From an uncultured Cryomorphaceae bacterium (GTDB taxonomy: Bacteria; Bacteroidota; Bacteroidia; Flavobacteriales; Schleiferiaceae): DNA of 34,930 nt. Position 1 is the stretch's first letter; each line of letters begins with the position of its first letter. The notes under the pieces were generated by a model. That model did no database searches. It was not told the origin of the DNA and saw only the letters and a list, made by a program, of their open reading frames with translations. Both the position numbers and the translations under genes were made by a program. The stretch is from the NCBI GenBank assembly GCA_937129395.1, contig CAKZNE010000222.1:1-34930 (forward strand). The letters are read 5' to 3'. This document shows, in pieces, positions 17,812 to 26,176 of this stretch.

Positions 17812-18606
17812 GTGCCAGTAATAACACTCACATCTGATTATGGATTAACAGACCATCATGTGGCCTCTGTTAAAGGTGCTTTGATTAAGGAAATGGAAGA
17901 TTGCCACCTTGTGGATATCTCCCATTTAATTGAGCCCGGAAATTTTTTCGAAGCTGGATTTGTGGTAAGGAATTGTTATCAAGACTTTCCCAAAGGAACA
18001 GTACATTTAATTGCGGTGCAGGAGCTAGTAGAAAATGACAGGCTTCTGGTTGCCGAAATTGATGAGCATTTTTTTATTGCTGCAGATCAAGGAATGATCA
18101 CTTTAATTAATCCCGAAGTAAAAATTTCTAAAGTTGTAGAGGTAAATTTACGTCAGGATAAAACATTGTTTCCGGCAAGGGATATTATGACGAAAGCCGC
18201 ATTGCATATTATTCGTGGTGGTTCTATGGATTTATTGGGAAGGCGAGTTGAGGATTATAAAGAAAGTACCATAATGAGGCCACGAATAACAAATGAAGGG
18301 TCTGTAATTTTGGGAAGTGTAGTTTATATTGATAATTATGGAAACTTAATTACTAATATTTCAAGGAAAATATTTCTTGAAGCTTCAAAGGATAGGGAGC
18401 CAGAGATTTTGTTGCCAAGAAGGCGAACCATTAAGAAAATCCAGGATAATTATTTTCCTTCGTCGCCAGGAAGTGTTATTGCATTATTCAATTCCCAAAA
18501 TTTATTGGAAATTGCGCTCAGCAGATCAAGAGGTAAGGAATATAATGGGGCAAATACTTTATTAGGAATAGAAGTTCAAGGAACGATAAGCGTAAGTTTT
18601 AAATGA
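17812..18606 (+). CDS. SAM hydroxide adenosyltransferase family protein (DUF62) with altered catalytic triad
   Basis: Homologue of the enzymes that split S-adenosylmethionine with hydroxide into adenosine and methionine, related to fluorinase and chlorinase. The GTG start gives MPVITLTSDYGLTDHHVASVKGAL, the family N-terminus; 264 residues is full length. Features are TSDYG (7-11), VDISHLIEPGNFFEAGF (34-50), FPKGTVHL (59-66), ARDIMTKAALHI (122-133) and the C-terminal beta-barrel with YIDNYGNLITNIS. The family triad is Asp-Arg-His. Aligning VHLIAVQELVENDR with the usual VVDPGVGxxR gives Q70 in place of Asp, with R77 and H132 kept; the usual PDNG is ADQG. Its stop overlaps the next start by four bases. 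Confidence 0.88.
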   Translation: MPVITLTSDYGLTDHHVASVKGALIKEMEDCHLVDISHLIEPGNFFEAGFVVRNCYQDFPKGTVHLIAVQELVENDRLLVAEIDEHFFIAADQGMITLINPEVKISKVVEVNLRQDKTLFPARDIMTKAALHIIRGGSMDLLGRRVEDYKESTIMRPRITNEGSVILGSVVYIDNYGNLITNISRKIFLEASKDREPEILLPRRRTIKKIQDNYFPSSPGSVIALFNSQNLLEIALSRSRGKEYNGANTLLGIEVQGTISVSFK

Positions 18607-18896
18607 TAGTAAGAATTGTAAAAATGACTTTTGAACCCAGCAAAGTTCCTGAGTTTTTAGCGAATTTTGAAAAAAATAAAAATAATATCCGAAATTTTAA
18701 AGGATGTCATAAGTTGAGGTTGCTAAAGGGTTTAAATGATGAGAATGTATATTTCACCTATAGTTGGTGGGATAATGAAGAGGCCTTAAATCAATATAGA
18801 ATTTCGAATTTGTTTAAAGGAGTTTGGTCAAAAACCAAAACCTTATTTATTGAAAAACCTGAGGCTTGGAGCCTTGTTAATGCTGTAGAATTATAA
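18603..18896 (+). CDS. Small ABM-fold (antibiotic biosynthesis monooxygenase-like) protein
   Basis: A 97-residue ferredoxin-like alpha/beta barrel protein: MIVRIVKMTFEPSKVPEFLANFEKN, then CHKLRLLKG, then VYFTYSWWDNEEALNQYR and a C-terminal LFIEKPEAWSL. The repeated beta-alpha-beta pattern and W-x-x-x-x-A-L-x-x-Y are typical of ABM-domain monooxygenases and heme-degrading relatives, but no catalytic residue is diagnostic. It overlaps the SAM-HAT homologue by four bases and precedes gldF by three. Role unknown. Confidence 0.8.
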   Translation: MIVRIVKMTFEPSKVPEFLANFEKNKNNIRNFKGCHKLRLLKGLNDENVYFTYSWWDNEEALNQYRISNLFKGVWSKTKTLFIEKPEAWSLVNAVEL

Positions 18897-18899
18897 TAT

Positions 18900-19631
18900 A
18901 TGAGAGCTTTAATGCTAAAGGAAATTAGAAGTTTCCTAAATTCTATAACTGGCTATTTGGTAATCATAGTTTACTTGCTGATAAACAGTGTGTTTTTGTG
19001 GTTATTCTCTGGTAATTTTAATCTTTTGGATGGAAATTATGCAAGCGTAGATAGTTTATTTATTATCTCCCCATGGGTATTTATGTTTTTGATTCCAGCT
19101 ATAACAATGAGGATGTTTGCGGATGAAAAAAAGGGAGGAACCATGGAATTGCTTTTAACCAAACCCTTATCCGATATGAATATCGTGTGGTCTAAATTTA
19201 CCGCAGGGTTTATTCTGGTTTTGCTTTCAATCTTGCCAACGGTCCTATATTATTATAGTATCTATCAACTCGGAAACCCAATAGGGAATATTGATAGCGG
19301 TAGTGTTTTTGGATCCTATATCGGATTATTACTGTTGGGCTCAAGCTATGTCGCTATCGGCGTATTTTCCTCCTCCTTAACAGATAATCAAATCATTAGT
19401 TTTTTAATTTCATTATTTCTATGCTTCTTCTTCTATATTGGATTTGAGGAGATATCGAGTTTGGAAATTTTTAATAATGCAGATTTAATGATTAAAGGAT
19501 TGGGTATAAATGAACATTATAGTTCCATAAGCAGAGGGGTGGTTGATAGTAGGGATATTCTTTATTTCGGCGGATTAATATTCATTTTTGCCCAAGCAAC
19601 AAGGTTGGTGCTTCAAAGTAGAAAATGGTAA
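18900..19631 (+). CDS. gldF: Gliding-motility ABC transporter permease GldF
   Basis: The 243 residues form an ABC-2-type permease with about six membrane spans (about 15-36, 60-80, 101-122, 144-160, 167-190, 219-238). The opening MRALMLKEIRSFLNSITGYLV and the FADEKKGGTMELLLTKPLSDMNIVWSKF loop are characteristic of GldF. In Flavobacterium, GldF and GldG with the ATPase GldA (encoded elsewhere) form an ABC transporter needed for gliding. No gldA is in the window, as in known genomes. It is followed directly by gldG with overlapping stop and start. Confidence 0.92.
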   Translation: MRALMLKEIRSFLNSITGYLVIIVYLLINSVFLWLFSGNFNLLDGNYASVDSLFIISPWVFMFLIPAITMRMFADEKKGGTMELLLTKPLSDMNIVWSKFTAGFILVLLSILPTVLYYYSIYQLGNPIGNIDSGSVFGSYIGLLLLGSSYVAIGVFSSSLTDNQIISFLISLFLCFFFYIGFEEISSLEIFNNADLMIKGLGINEHYSSISRGVVDSRDILYFGGLIFIFAQATRLVLQSRKW

Positions 19632-21346
19632 TGAAAAGTAGAAGATCAAAAGATTTTATCCGGTTTGTATTGGTAGTTGCCATTGTTATTTTGGTAAATA
19701 TTATTGGTTCTTTAAAATTCTTTAGACTAGATCTTACGGCAGAGTCGAGATACAGCCTTTCGGATGCCACAAAGAATCTACTCGAAAGTTTTGACGAGAT
19801 ACTTTATGTAAAAATATATCTGGAAGGTGATTTTCCAGCAGGTTTTCAAAGATTACAAAGGGAATCCAAACAAATGTTGGATGAATTTCGTGCCTACAAT
19901 CCCAGGATTGAATATGAGTTTATTAATCCAAATGAAGGGGAAGATGTAGAGATAAATGATGATATAAAGGAGCAATTGCAATTTAAGGGATTAAAACCTT
20001 ACCAACTTCAGATCAATGATAAAGGAGGTACCTCTACCACCGATGTTTTTCCTGGGGCAATAATGAGCTATGGCGACAAGGAAATACCTGTATTACTGTT
20101 ATTGGATCAAATGGGTGTAAGTCCCGAATCTCAAATCAATAGTTCTATTCAAACATTGGAATTTACCCTTGCAAATGCAATAAGAGGTTTGGTAGTTCAA
20201 GCAAGGCCTACAGTGGGATTTCTTCAAGGGCATGATGAATTGGAACCTCGGTTTGTGGCGGATTTTGCACGGACATTATATGAAAATTATGATGTAGATA
20301 AATTTGATATTCGAAAATATAAAAGCGATAGTACTGGGGAAGAACTTAGCATTTTAGGCCAGCAAAGAAGAATTAATCGATTCGATGCTTTGATTGTTGC
20401 AAAACCTAAAAAACCATTTAGCGATTTAGACAAATATCTTATAGATCAATATGTGATGAATGGGGGTAAGGTGATATGGCTGGTAGATGCCGTGCATGCC
20501 GAAATGGACAGCCTTACAAAAAGAGCTCAATTTTTGGCCTATCCAATTATTGATCAACTTCGGATTTCCGACATGCTTTTTAAATACGGTGCCCGAATTA
20601 ATACAAATATTGTTCAAGATGCAATAGCTGGAGGGGTTTCGGATAGAAAGAGTATTAATAAATGGGTTTATTTTCCATTGATAATGCCTCAAGTAAAACA
20701 TCCGATTACAAAGGACTTAAATGCGATCCAACTCAATTTTGCATCTACCGTAGATACCATTATGGCCAAAGGAATAAAGAAAACGATTTTATTGAAAACC
20801 TCGCCATATTCAACATTTTCACCCAGCCCCCACATGGTGAATTTGGGCAAATTGTATAATGAACCTCCACAGAGTTATTTTAATAAACAGAACCTGCCGG
20901 TTGGAGTTCTTTTGGAAGGGAATTTTGAATCTGCTTTTAAAAACCGAATCGCACCCAAGGAAAATACCGGGGAGGAAATAAAAATAAAAGAGAAAGGAGA
21001 TTTTACACAAATGCTTGTTATTGGAGACGGAGATATTATTAGAAATCAGCTAAGTGTAGTTGATCCAAATATCCCAAAGGGAACTCCTTTACCACTGGGC
21101 TATGATCAATATACCGGTCAGCAATACGGGAATAGGGATTTATTACTTAACGCTGTAGATTATATGCTAGATGACTCAGGTTTGATCAGTATTAGGTCCC
21201 GAGAATTGAAATTGAGGTTATTAAATCCGCAAAAAATAAAGACCGAAAAGGGTTTTTGGAAGCTTTTAAATACAATTGTTCCAGTTTTATTAATTGTAAT
21301 TATGGGTGTGGTTCTAACATTTTTAAGAAAAAGAAAATACGCGTAG
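19631..21346 (+). CDS. gldG: Gliding-motility ABC transporter component GldG
   Basis: About 571 residues: one N-terminal membrane span (FVLVVAIVILVNIIGSL), a large periplasmic region with LDLTAESRYSLSDATKNLL and the GFLQGHDELEP motif of the GldG / ABC-type uncharacterised transport family, and a C-terminal span (about 545-565) followed by RKRKYA. It partners with GldF. The start at 19631 gives a TAATG stop-start overlap with gldF; an ATG six bases earlier is also possible. It sits one base ahead of the DUF4340-like gene, so the three are one operon. Confidence 0.93.
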   Translation: MKSRRSKDFIRFVLVVAIVILVNIIGSLKFFRLDLTAESRYSLSDATKNLLESFDEILYVKIYLEGDFPAGFQRLQRESKQMLDEFRAYNPRIEYEFINPNEGEDVEINDDIKEQLQFKGLKPYQLQINDKGGTSTTDVFPGAIMSYGDKEIPVLLLLDQMGVSPESQINSSIQTLEFTLANAIRGLVVQARPTVGFLQGHDELEPRFVADFARTLYENYDVDKFDIRKYKSDSTGEELSILGQQRRINRFDALIVAKPKKPFSDLDKYLIDQYVMNGGKVIWLVDAVHAEMDSLTKRAQFLAYPIIDQLRISDMLFKYGARINTNIVQDAIAGGVSDRKSINKWVYFPLIMPQVKHPITKDLNAIQLNFASTVDTIMAKGIKKTILLKTSPYSTFSPSPHMVNLGKLYNEPPQSYFNKQNLPVGVLLEGNFESAFKNRIAPKENTGEEIKIKEKGDFTQMLVIGDGDIIRNQLSVVDPNIPKGTPLPLGYDQYTGQQYGNRDLLLNAVDYMLDDSGLISIRSRELKLRLLNPQKIKTEKGFWKLLNTIVPVLLIVIMGVVLTFLRKRKYA

Positions 21347-21347
21347 C

Positions 21348-22367
21348 ATGAATAAAAATTTGATTTACCTCATCTTATTTGTCCTTCTTTTGGGAATTGC
21401 AGGATGGTTGGTTTCCGAGAATAACAATACAGGAACAATTAGCAATAAAGGAAAGGAGGCATACGCGTTTACCATCGCAGATACGGCCTCAGTGGATAAA
21501 ATTATAATCAAAGACAAAACTCCAAATGAAGTTATTCTCAGTCGATCAAATAAAGGTTGGTTGGTTAATGGAGATTTTAGAGCGCGAAAGGAAGCGATCC
21601 ACACTTTATTAGAAACTTTGGCTCGGATGGAAATGAGAAGTTTCATCCAAGATAAAATGCAACAAACCGTAATTAAAAGAATGGCGGTTTATGGTAAAGA
21701 AGTTAATATTTATAAAAATGGGGAGCTCTACAAAATTTTATATGTAGGTACAGAAACCCCAGATGAAATGGCTACCTATATGATGTTAAAAGGAAGTGAC
21801 CAACCTTTTGCAGTTCATATTCCGGGGTTTAATGGCTATTTGTCGTCTAGGTTCTTTTCTCAAGCCCATCTTTGGAGAAGTAGAGATGTAATTACAATTC
21901 CCTCCAATCATATAAGAGAAATTGAAATGGTTTATCCTGATTCAGCTGAAGCATCTTTTAAGTTGACTCGGTACTCTGCCGACAGTTTATTTGTTACTCG
22001 ATTAAATGATGGCTCCATAGTGAAAAAGAGAAATGTAATTAATACCAATTTGTTTTTAAGTGCCTTCCGAAACCTAAAATATGAAGGCGTAATTATTCCA
22101 AGTGATAAGATTTTTTCAAAACAAGATTCGCTTTTATCCAGTACAGCAGTGTTTAAATTAAAGATTACGGATATTCAAGGGGAGCTAACTGAATTAAGCG
22201 GTTACCACATTAAAGCGCCTACAGAAAGTTACGATCCTGATGTGGCATTAAAAGAGTTTGATCCAGATAGGATGTATGGATTTATTAATAATAAACAAAT
22301 GGTTTTGATCCAGTATTATGGACTTAGACATGTTCTAAAAGGACTAGGCTATTTTTCAAACCCTTGA
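21348..22367 (+). CDS. DUF4340-like membrane-anchored protein
   Basis: The 339 residues have one N-terminal membrane span (LIYLILFVLLLGIAGWLV, about 5-22) and a long extracytoplasmic part with DKIIIKDKTPNEVILSRSNKGWLVN and repeated beta-rich segments. This matches the DUF4340 pattern often found beside GldG-like proteins. The start lies one base after the gldG stop, so it is likely an accessory subunit of the GldFG transporter; its biochemical role is unknown. No terminator is apparent before dnaN. Confidence 0.8.
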   Translation: MNKNLIYLILFVLLLGIAGWLVSENNNTGTISNKGKEAYAFTIADTASVDKIIIKDKTPNEVILSRSNKGWLVNGDFRARKEAIHTLLETLARMEMRSFIQDKMQQTVIKRMAVYGKEVNIYKNGELYKILYVGTETPDEMATYMMLKGSDQPFAVHIPGFNGYLSSRFFSQAHLWRSRDVITIPSNHIREIEMVYPDSAEASFKLTRYSADSLFVTRLNDGSIVKKRNVINTNLFLSAFRNLKYEGVIIPSDKIFSKQDSLLSSTAVFKLKITDIQGELTELSGYHIKAPTESYDPDVALKEFDPDRMYGFINNKQMVLIQYYGLRHVLKGLGYFSNP

Positions 22368-22417
22368 CTTTTTTAAATTACTTCTAAAAAGTAGGGTGGA
22401 AAAATTTTAAATCGCTC

Positions 22418-22425
22418 TATATTTG
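22418..22425 (+). promoter_or_regulatory. Promoter -7 element for dnaN
   Basis: TATATTTG is a perfect TAnnTTTG 25 bases before the dnaN ATG. No TTTG is found at 19-21 bases upstream. It lets dnaN be expressed separately from the upstream gld operon. Confidence 0.5.
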
Positions 22426-22450
22426 CTTTCCTTATATAAGAATATTGATT

Positions 22451-23572
22451 ATGAAGTTTATAGTTTCTAGTGGTGCATTACTTAAGCAACTACAGGTTGT
22501 TGGTGGAGTTTTAAATAATAATAACACTCTGGCCATATTGGATAATTTTCTTTTTGAATTAAATGAAAATACACTCAGTATTTCTGCTTCTGATTTAGAA
22601 ACTACAATAAGTTCCAATATAGAGGTGGATAGCACGGATACTGGTTTGGCAGCCGTGCCAGCCAGAATGTTGTTGGATGGTTTAAAAGCTTTACCAGAAC
22701 AACCTGTTACCTTTATTTTCGATCCGTCTTCAAGTACGGTAGAAATGAGCTCTGATTATGGAAAATATTCACTGGCTTTTGTTGAAGGAGACGAGTTTCC
22801 AAAACTTCCAGAAATGGAGGATATTCACACCACTGTTATTCCAGGAGATACCCTAGGGTCTGCAATTAATAAAACTTTGTTCGCTGCTGGGAATGATGAG
22901 CTTAGACCCGTAATGTCTGGCGTGTTTTTTCAGTTTGCTAGTGATAGCCTAACTTTTGTAGCCACAGACGCTCATAAACTAGTTCGGTATAGAAGAACAG
23001 ATTTAAGCAGTGATCATACAGTGGAGTTCATAATGCCTAGAAAACCTTTGACCATTCTTAAGAGCACATTGAGCTCTGGAGCGCAAGAGGTAAAAATTCA
23101 TTACAATGATACAAACGCTCGTTTTGAGTTTGAAAATATCATACTTACCTGTAGATTAATTGACGGTAAATACCCAAATTATGAGGCGGTAATCCCAAAA
23201 GAAAATCCGAATAAAATGGAGATTGAAAGAGTTAGTTTCCATAGCTCAGTAAAAAGGGTGGCGATTTTCTCAAATAAAACAACACATCAAGTAAGATTGA
23301 AGTTGGCAGGATCTGAATTAAACGTTTCTGCTGAGGATATTGACTTTTCAAATAAAGCTCATGAAAGATTGAGTTGTAATTACCAAGGCGATGATATGGA
23401 AATTGGTTTTAATAGCCGTTTTCTAAGCGAAATGTTAAGCAACCTTGATTCCGATTCCATAAGTTTAGAAATGTCCGCTCCAAATAGAGCTGGAATTATA
23501 TTGCCAAATGATGGATTAGAAGAAGGGGAAGATATTCTTATGCTGGTTATGCCAGTGATGCTAAACAGCTAA
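22451..23572 (+). CDS. dnaN: DNA polymerase III sliding clamp (beta subunit)
   Basis: Ring clamp that holds DNA polymerase III on DNA. The start is ATG 22451 (MKFIVSSGALLKQLQ), the usual beginning; a TTG two codons earlier is less likely. The 373 residues make three clamp domains, with PARMLLDGLKALPEQPV in the first, MSGVFFQF...FVATDAHKLVRYR in the second and GFNSRFLSEML in the third; the C-terminal LMPVMLNS is the standard ending. As in other Bacteroidota it is away from dnaA, behind gldFG. Confidence 0.97.
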   Translation: MKFIVSSGALLKQLQVVGGVLNNNNTLAILDNFLFELNENTLSISASDLETTISSNIEVDSTDTGLAAVPARMLLDGLKALPEQPVTFIFDPSSSTVEMSSDYGKYSLAFVEGDEFPKLPEMEDIHTTVIPGDTLGSAINKTLFAAGNDELRPVMSGVFFQFASDSLTFVATDAHKLVRYRRTDLSSDHTVEFIMPRKPLTILKSTLSSGAQEVKIHYNDTNARFEFENIILTCRLIDGKYPNYEAVIPKENPNKMEIERVSFHSSVKRVAIFSNKTTHQVRLKLAGSELNVSAEDIDFSNKAHERLSCNYQGDDMEIGFNSRFLSEMLSNLDSDSISLEMSAPNRAGIILPNDGLEEGEDILMLVMPVMLNS

Positions 23573-23586
23573 TTTTTTTTCTTGCA

Positions 23587-24255
23587 GTGAAAATTCTTGT
23601 TGTAGGTGATGTCCATGGATGTTATTATACCCTAAAAAAGTTAATTACTGAAAATTGGAATCCCGAAGAGGAGTGTTTAGTGCAATTGGGCGACCTTATA
23701 AATAAGGGCCCTAACTCCATTAAATGCCTAAAATATTTTAAAAAACTTCAGAAAAAATATCCTTCTAAAGTGATTTTTCTTCGCGGAAATCACGAGCAAA
23801 TGTTCTTGGACTATTTTCAAAAACAAAAGAAAAATCGATTTATCTCTGATCTAGTAAGAGAAATGGAATCTCAGGAAGTAAATGTTACTAAAATTTTAAA
23901 ATGGCTTTCCAAAAGTGATTTGTTTTGGGAAAATGAGTCCGTTTTAATTTCCCATGCCGGAATTGGGAATTCTTGTAAAATACCCCTAGAAGAAAACGAC
24001 CCGAAAGGAGTGCTTTATAACCGTGAAGGATTGAAAAACATCGGTCGATTACAAATTGCAGGACATACCATAGTTGAGGGAAATAAACCGCACTTTAACC
24101 CAAAAGAAAATGCCTGGCATATTGATACAGGAGCATGGATAAAAAAGAGTTTAACAGGTTTAAAGTTGAATGAAGACGCAACTAACATCACAGTTATAAA
24201 AGAGGCTCGTCATAAAAAGGACAATCAAAGTCTTTATTCACGCGGTATCCTGTGA
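23587..24255 (+). CDS. Calcineurin-like metallophosphoesterase (PPP-type phosphatase)
   Basis: A 222-residue two-metal phosphatase of the Ser/Thr protein phosphatase-ApaH type. Metal-binding motifs are all present: GDVHG (D8, H10), GDLINKGP (D36; most homologues have GDxIDRGP), RGNHE (N68, H69), SHAG (H123) and AGHT (H160). The start is GTG 23587, 14 bases after dnaN, giving MKILVVGDVHG as expected. Substrate unknown: phosphoprotein or a dinucleoside polyphosphate are both possible. It may be read through from dnaN. Confidence 0.88.
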   Translation: MKILVVGDVHGCYYTLKKLITENWNPEEECLVQLGDLINKGPNSIKCLKYFKKLQKKYPSKVIFLRGNHEQMFLDYFQKQKKNRFISDLVREMESQEVNVTKILKWLSKSDLFWENESVLISHAGIGNSCKIPLEENDPKGVLYNREGLKNIGRLQIAGHTIVEGNKPHFNPKENAWHIDTGAWIKKSLTGLKLNEDATNITVIKEARHKKDNQSLYSRGIL

Positions 24256-24289
24256 ATTTTATTAAGATACTATTCAAGTAGTTTTTGAC

Positions 24290-24320
24290 TTGGTTAAGGA
24301 TTTAGTTTCCATTAATTTTG
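24290..24320 (+). promoter_or_regulatory. Promoter for pruA
   Basis: TTG (24290-24292), 20 bases, then TAATTTTG (24313-24320): both Bacteroidota elements at the normal spacing. Transcription would start about 25 bases before the ATG at 24349. Confidence 0.65.
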
Positions 24321-24348
24321 CATTCCATAAATATTAAAACACGACATA

Positions 24349-25980
24349 ATGATTAAAGGATTTTACAATGTACCCTTGGCAATGAATGAACCGATTTTGA
24401 GCTATGCTCCGGGAAGTTCAGAGCGTGAGGAATTGCAAGCTACTTACGATAAAATGTGGGGAGAAACTATTGATATTCCCATGGTAATTAATGGTGAAAA
24501 AGTTTCTACTGGTAATATGGGTCGTGTAATTCCTCCTCATGATCACCAACATAATGTGGGCACTTACCATATTGGAGATGCGTCCCATGTAAATGCTGCT
24601 ATCGAAGCTTCCTTAGCTGCCAAAGAAAACTGGGAAAACATGAGTTGGGAAAATAGATCTACTATCTTTTTAAAAGCAGCAGATTTATTAGCAGGTCCGT
24701 ATAGAGCAAGAATCAATGCGGCAACTATGATCAACCAAGGTAAAAATGCTTTTCAAGCGGAAATTGATGCCTCTTGCGAAATGATCGATTTTTTAAGATA
24801 TAATGTTCAGTATGTAACTGATATTTATGCAGAACAACCAGATTCTGGTGAAGGCGTTTGGAATAGATTAGATTTTAGACCATTAGAAGGTTTTACTTTT
24901 GCAATTACTCCTTTTAATTTTACAGCTATTGCTGGAAACCTAACAACAAGTATGGCCATGTTGGGAAATACCGTTGTTTGGAAACCTTCCTTTAGTCAGA
25001 TATACTCCGCTAAAGTTTTAATGGATGTTTTTGAAGAAGCAGGATTACCAGCCGGAGTAATAAATATGATTTTTACGGATCCTGTGGAAACTTCTGATAT
25101 TGTTTTCAATCACCCAGATTTTGCAGGACTTCATTTCACAGGTTCTACAGATGTATTTAAAAACATTTGGGGAACTATCGGGACTAATATTCATAAATAC
25201 AAAACCTACCCAAGAATTGTTGGAGAAACTGGAGGAAAGGATTTTGTTGTAGCCCATAAAAGTGCGAATGCAGAAGAAGTTGCTACTGGCTTAATGAGGG
25301 GTTCATTCGAGTACCAAGGACAAAAATGTAGCGCTGCATCTAGAGCCTATGTTCCTAGTTCCATGTGGCCAGAAGTGAAATCTATCATGCAAAGAGAAAT
25401 GGCTACCATGAAAATGGGAAGCCCTAGAGATTTTACAAATTATATTAATGCTGTAATTCACGAAGGGTCTTTTGATAAAATTGCTTCTTTTATTGATGCT
25501 GCCAAAAAAGATTCCAATGTGGAAATTATTGCTGGTGGAGGATATGATAAATCCAAAGGATATTTTATTGAACCTACTGTAATTGTAGCTCAAGATCCAA
25601 AATACACCACAATGTGTACAGAGCTATTTGGACCTGTTCTTACTTTATATGTTTATGATGACGATAAATTTGAAGAGACTTTGAATTTGGTAGATGAGAC
25701 GTCGATTTACGCCCTAACCGGTTCTATTTTTAGTAAAGATAGATATGCGGTAGAGCTAGCCACCCAGAAATTGAAAAATGCTGCAGGTAACTTTTACATC
25801 AATGATAAACCCACAGGAGCAGTTGTTGGTCAGCAACCCTTTGGTGGAGCTAGAGCCTCTGGTACAAATGATAAAGCAGGATCAATGCTAAATCTTTTAA
25901 GATGGATGAGCCCAAGAACAACTAAAGAAACCTTGGTTACGCCAAGAAACTATAGATATCCTTTCTTATCGGAAGATTAA
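24349..25980 (+). CDS. pruA: 1-pyrroline-5-carboxylate dehydrogenase
   Basis: Oxidises pyrroline-5-carboxylate (as glutamate semialdehyde) to glutamate, the second step of proline breakdown. The 543 residues are a full aldehyde dehydrogenase: N190 in PFNFT, FTGST (263-267), E293 in VGETGGKDF and nucleophile C327 in GQKCSAASR. The N-terminus (FYNVPLAMNEPILSYAPGSSERE) and the C-terminal GGARASGTNDKAGS are those of the mono-functional eukaryotic-like P5C dehydrogenases. The proline dehydrogenase is not in the window. It has its own promoter and terminator. Confidence 0.96.
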   Translation: MIKGFYNVPLAMNEPILSYAPGSSEREELQATYDKMWGETIDIPMVINGEKVSTGNMGRVIPPHDHQHNVGTYHIGDASHVNAAIEASLAAKENWENMSWENRSTIFLKAADLLAGPYRARINAATMINQGKNAFQAEIDASCEMIDFLRYNVQYVTDIYAEQPDSGEGVWNRLDFRPLEGFTFAITPFNFTAIAGNLTTSMAMLGNTVVWKPSFSQIYSAKVLMDVFEEAGLPAGVINMIFTDPVETSDIVFNHPDFAGLHFTGSTDVFKNIWGTIGTNIHKYKTYPRIVGETGGKDFVVAHKSANAEEVATGLMRGSFEYQGQKCSAASRAYVPSSMWPEVKSIMQREMATMKMGSPRDFTNYINAVIHEGSFDKIASFIDAAKKDSNVEIIAGGGYDKSKGYFIEPTVIVAQDPKYTTMCTELFGPVLTLYVYDDDKFEETLNLVDETSIYALTGSIFSKDRYAVELATQKLKNAAGNFYINDKPTGAVVGQQPFGGARASGTNDKAGSMLNLLRWMSPRTTKETLVTPRNYRYPFLSED

Positions 25981-26000
25981 TTTTCTTTTATACTTTTAAA

Positions 26001-26027
26001 AAGCCGAGTCTTGTACTCGGCTTTTTT
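26001..26027 (+). terminator. Intrinsic terminator of pruA
   Basis: AAGCCGAGT (26001-26009) pairs with ACTCGGCTT (26015-26023) around a short loop, followed by a T-run. It starts 21 bases after the pruA stop. Confidence 0.9.
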
Positions 26028-26130
26028 GTTTTTTCTTGTAACGAATATTAATAAAACTGAACTTTTGGGACAAGATGAAACCGTGAAAAAAGAAATTTTA
26101 AACCAAACGTTGAAAACTTTCGGTATTTAA
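26026..26130 (+). other. Possible small ORF or gene remnant
   Basis: A frame open from the TTG at 26026 to the TAA at 26128-26130 gives 34 codons. Its second half has protein-like composition (ELLGQDETVKKEILNQTLK) and stops just before an inverted repeat. There is no ATG and no promoter separate from the pruA terminator, so it is either a decayed C-terminus or chance. I recognise no family. Confidence 0.2.
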
Positions 26131-26137
26131 AACAAAA

Positions 26138-26165
26138 GGGATTTAGTACTAAATCGCCTTTTTTT
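26138..26165 (+). terminator. Palindromic hairpin with T-run upstream of yaaA
   Basis: GATTTAGTACTAAATC (26140-26155) is a perfect 16-base palindrome; flanking GG and CC extend it with one bulged base, and a seven-T run follows. It resembles a terminator, yet it also covers the -33 region of the yaaA promoter, so an operator role is equally possible. Confidence 0.55.
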
Positions 26166-26172
26166 ATTTTTG
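26165..26172 (+). promoter_or_regulatory. Promoter -7 element immediately before yaaA
   Basis: TATTTTTG is a perfect TAnnTTTG with four bases before the ATG at 26177, implying an almost leaderless transcript. Confidence 0.5.
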
Positions 26173-26176
26173 ACTA

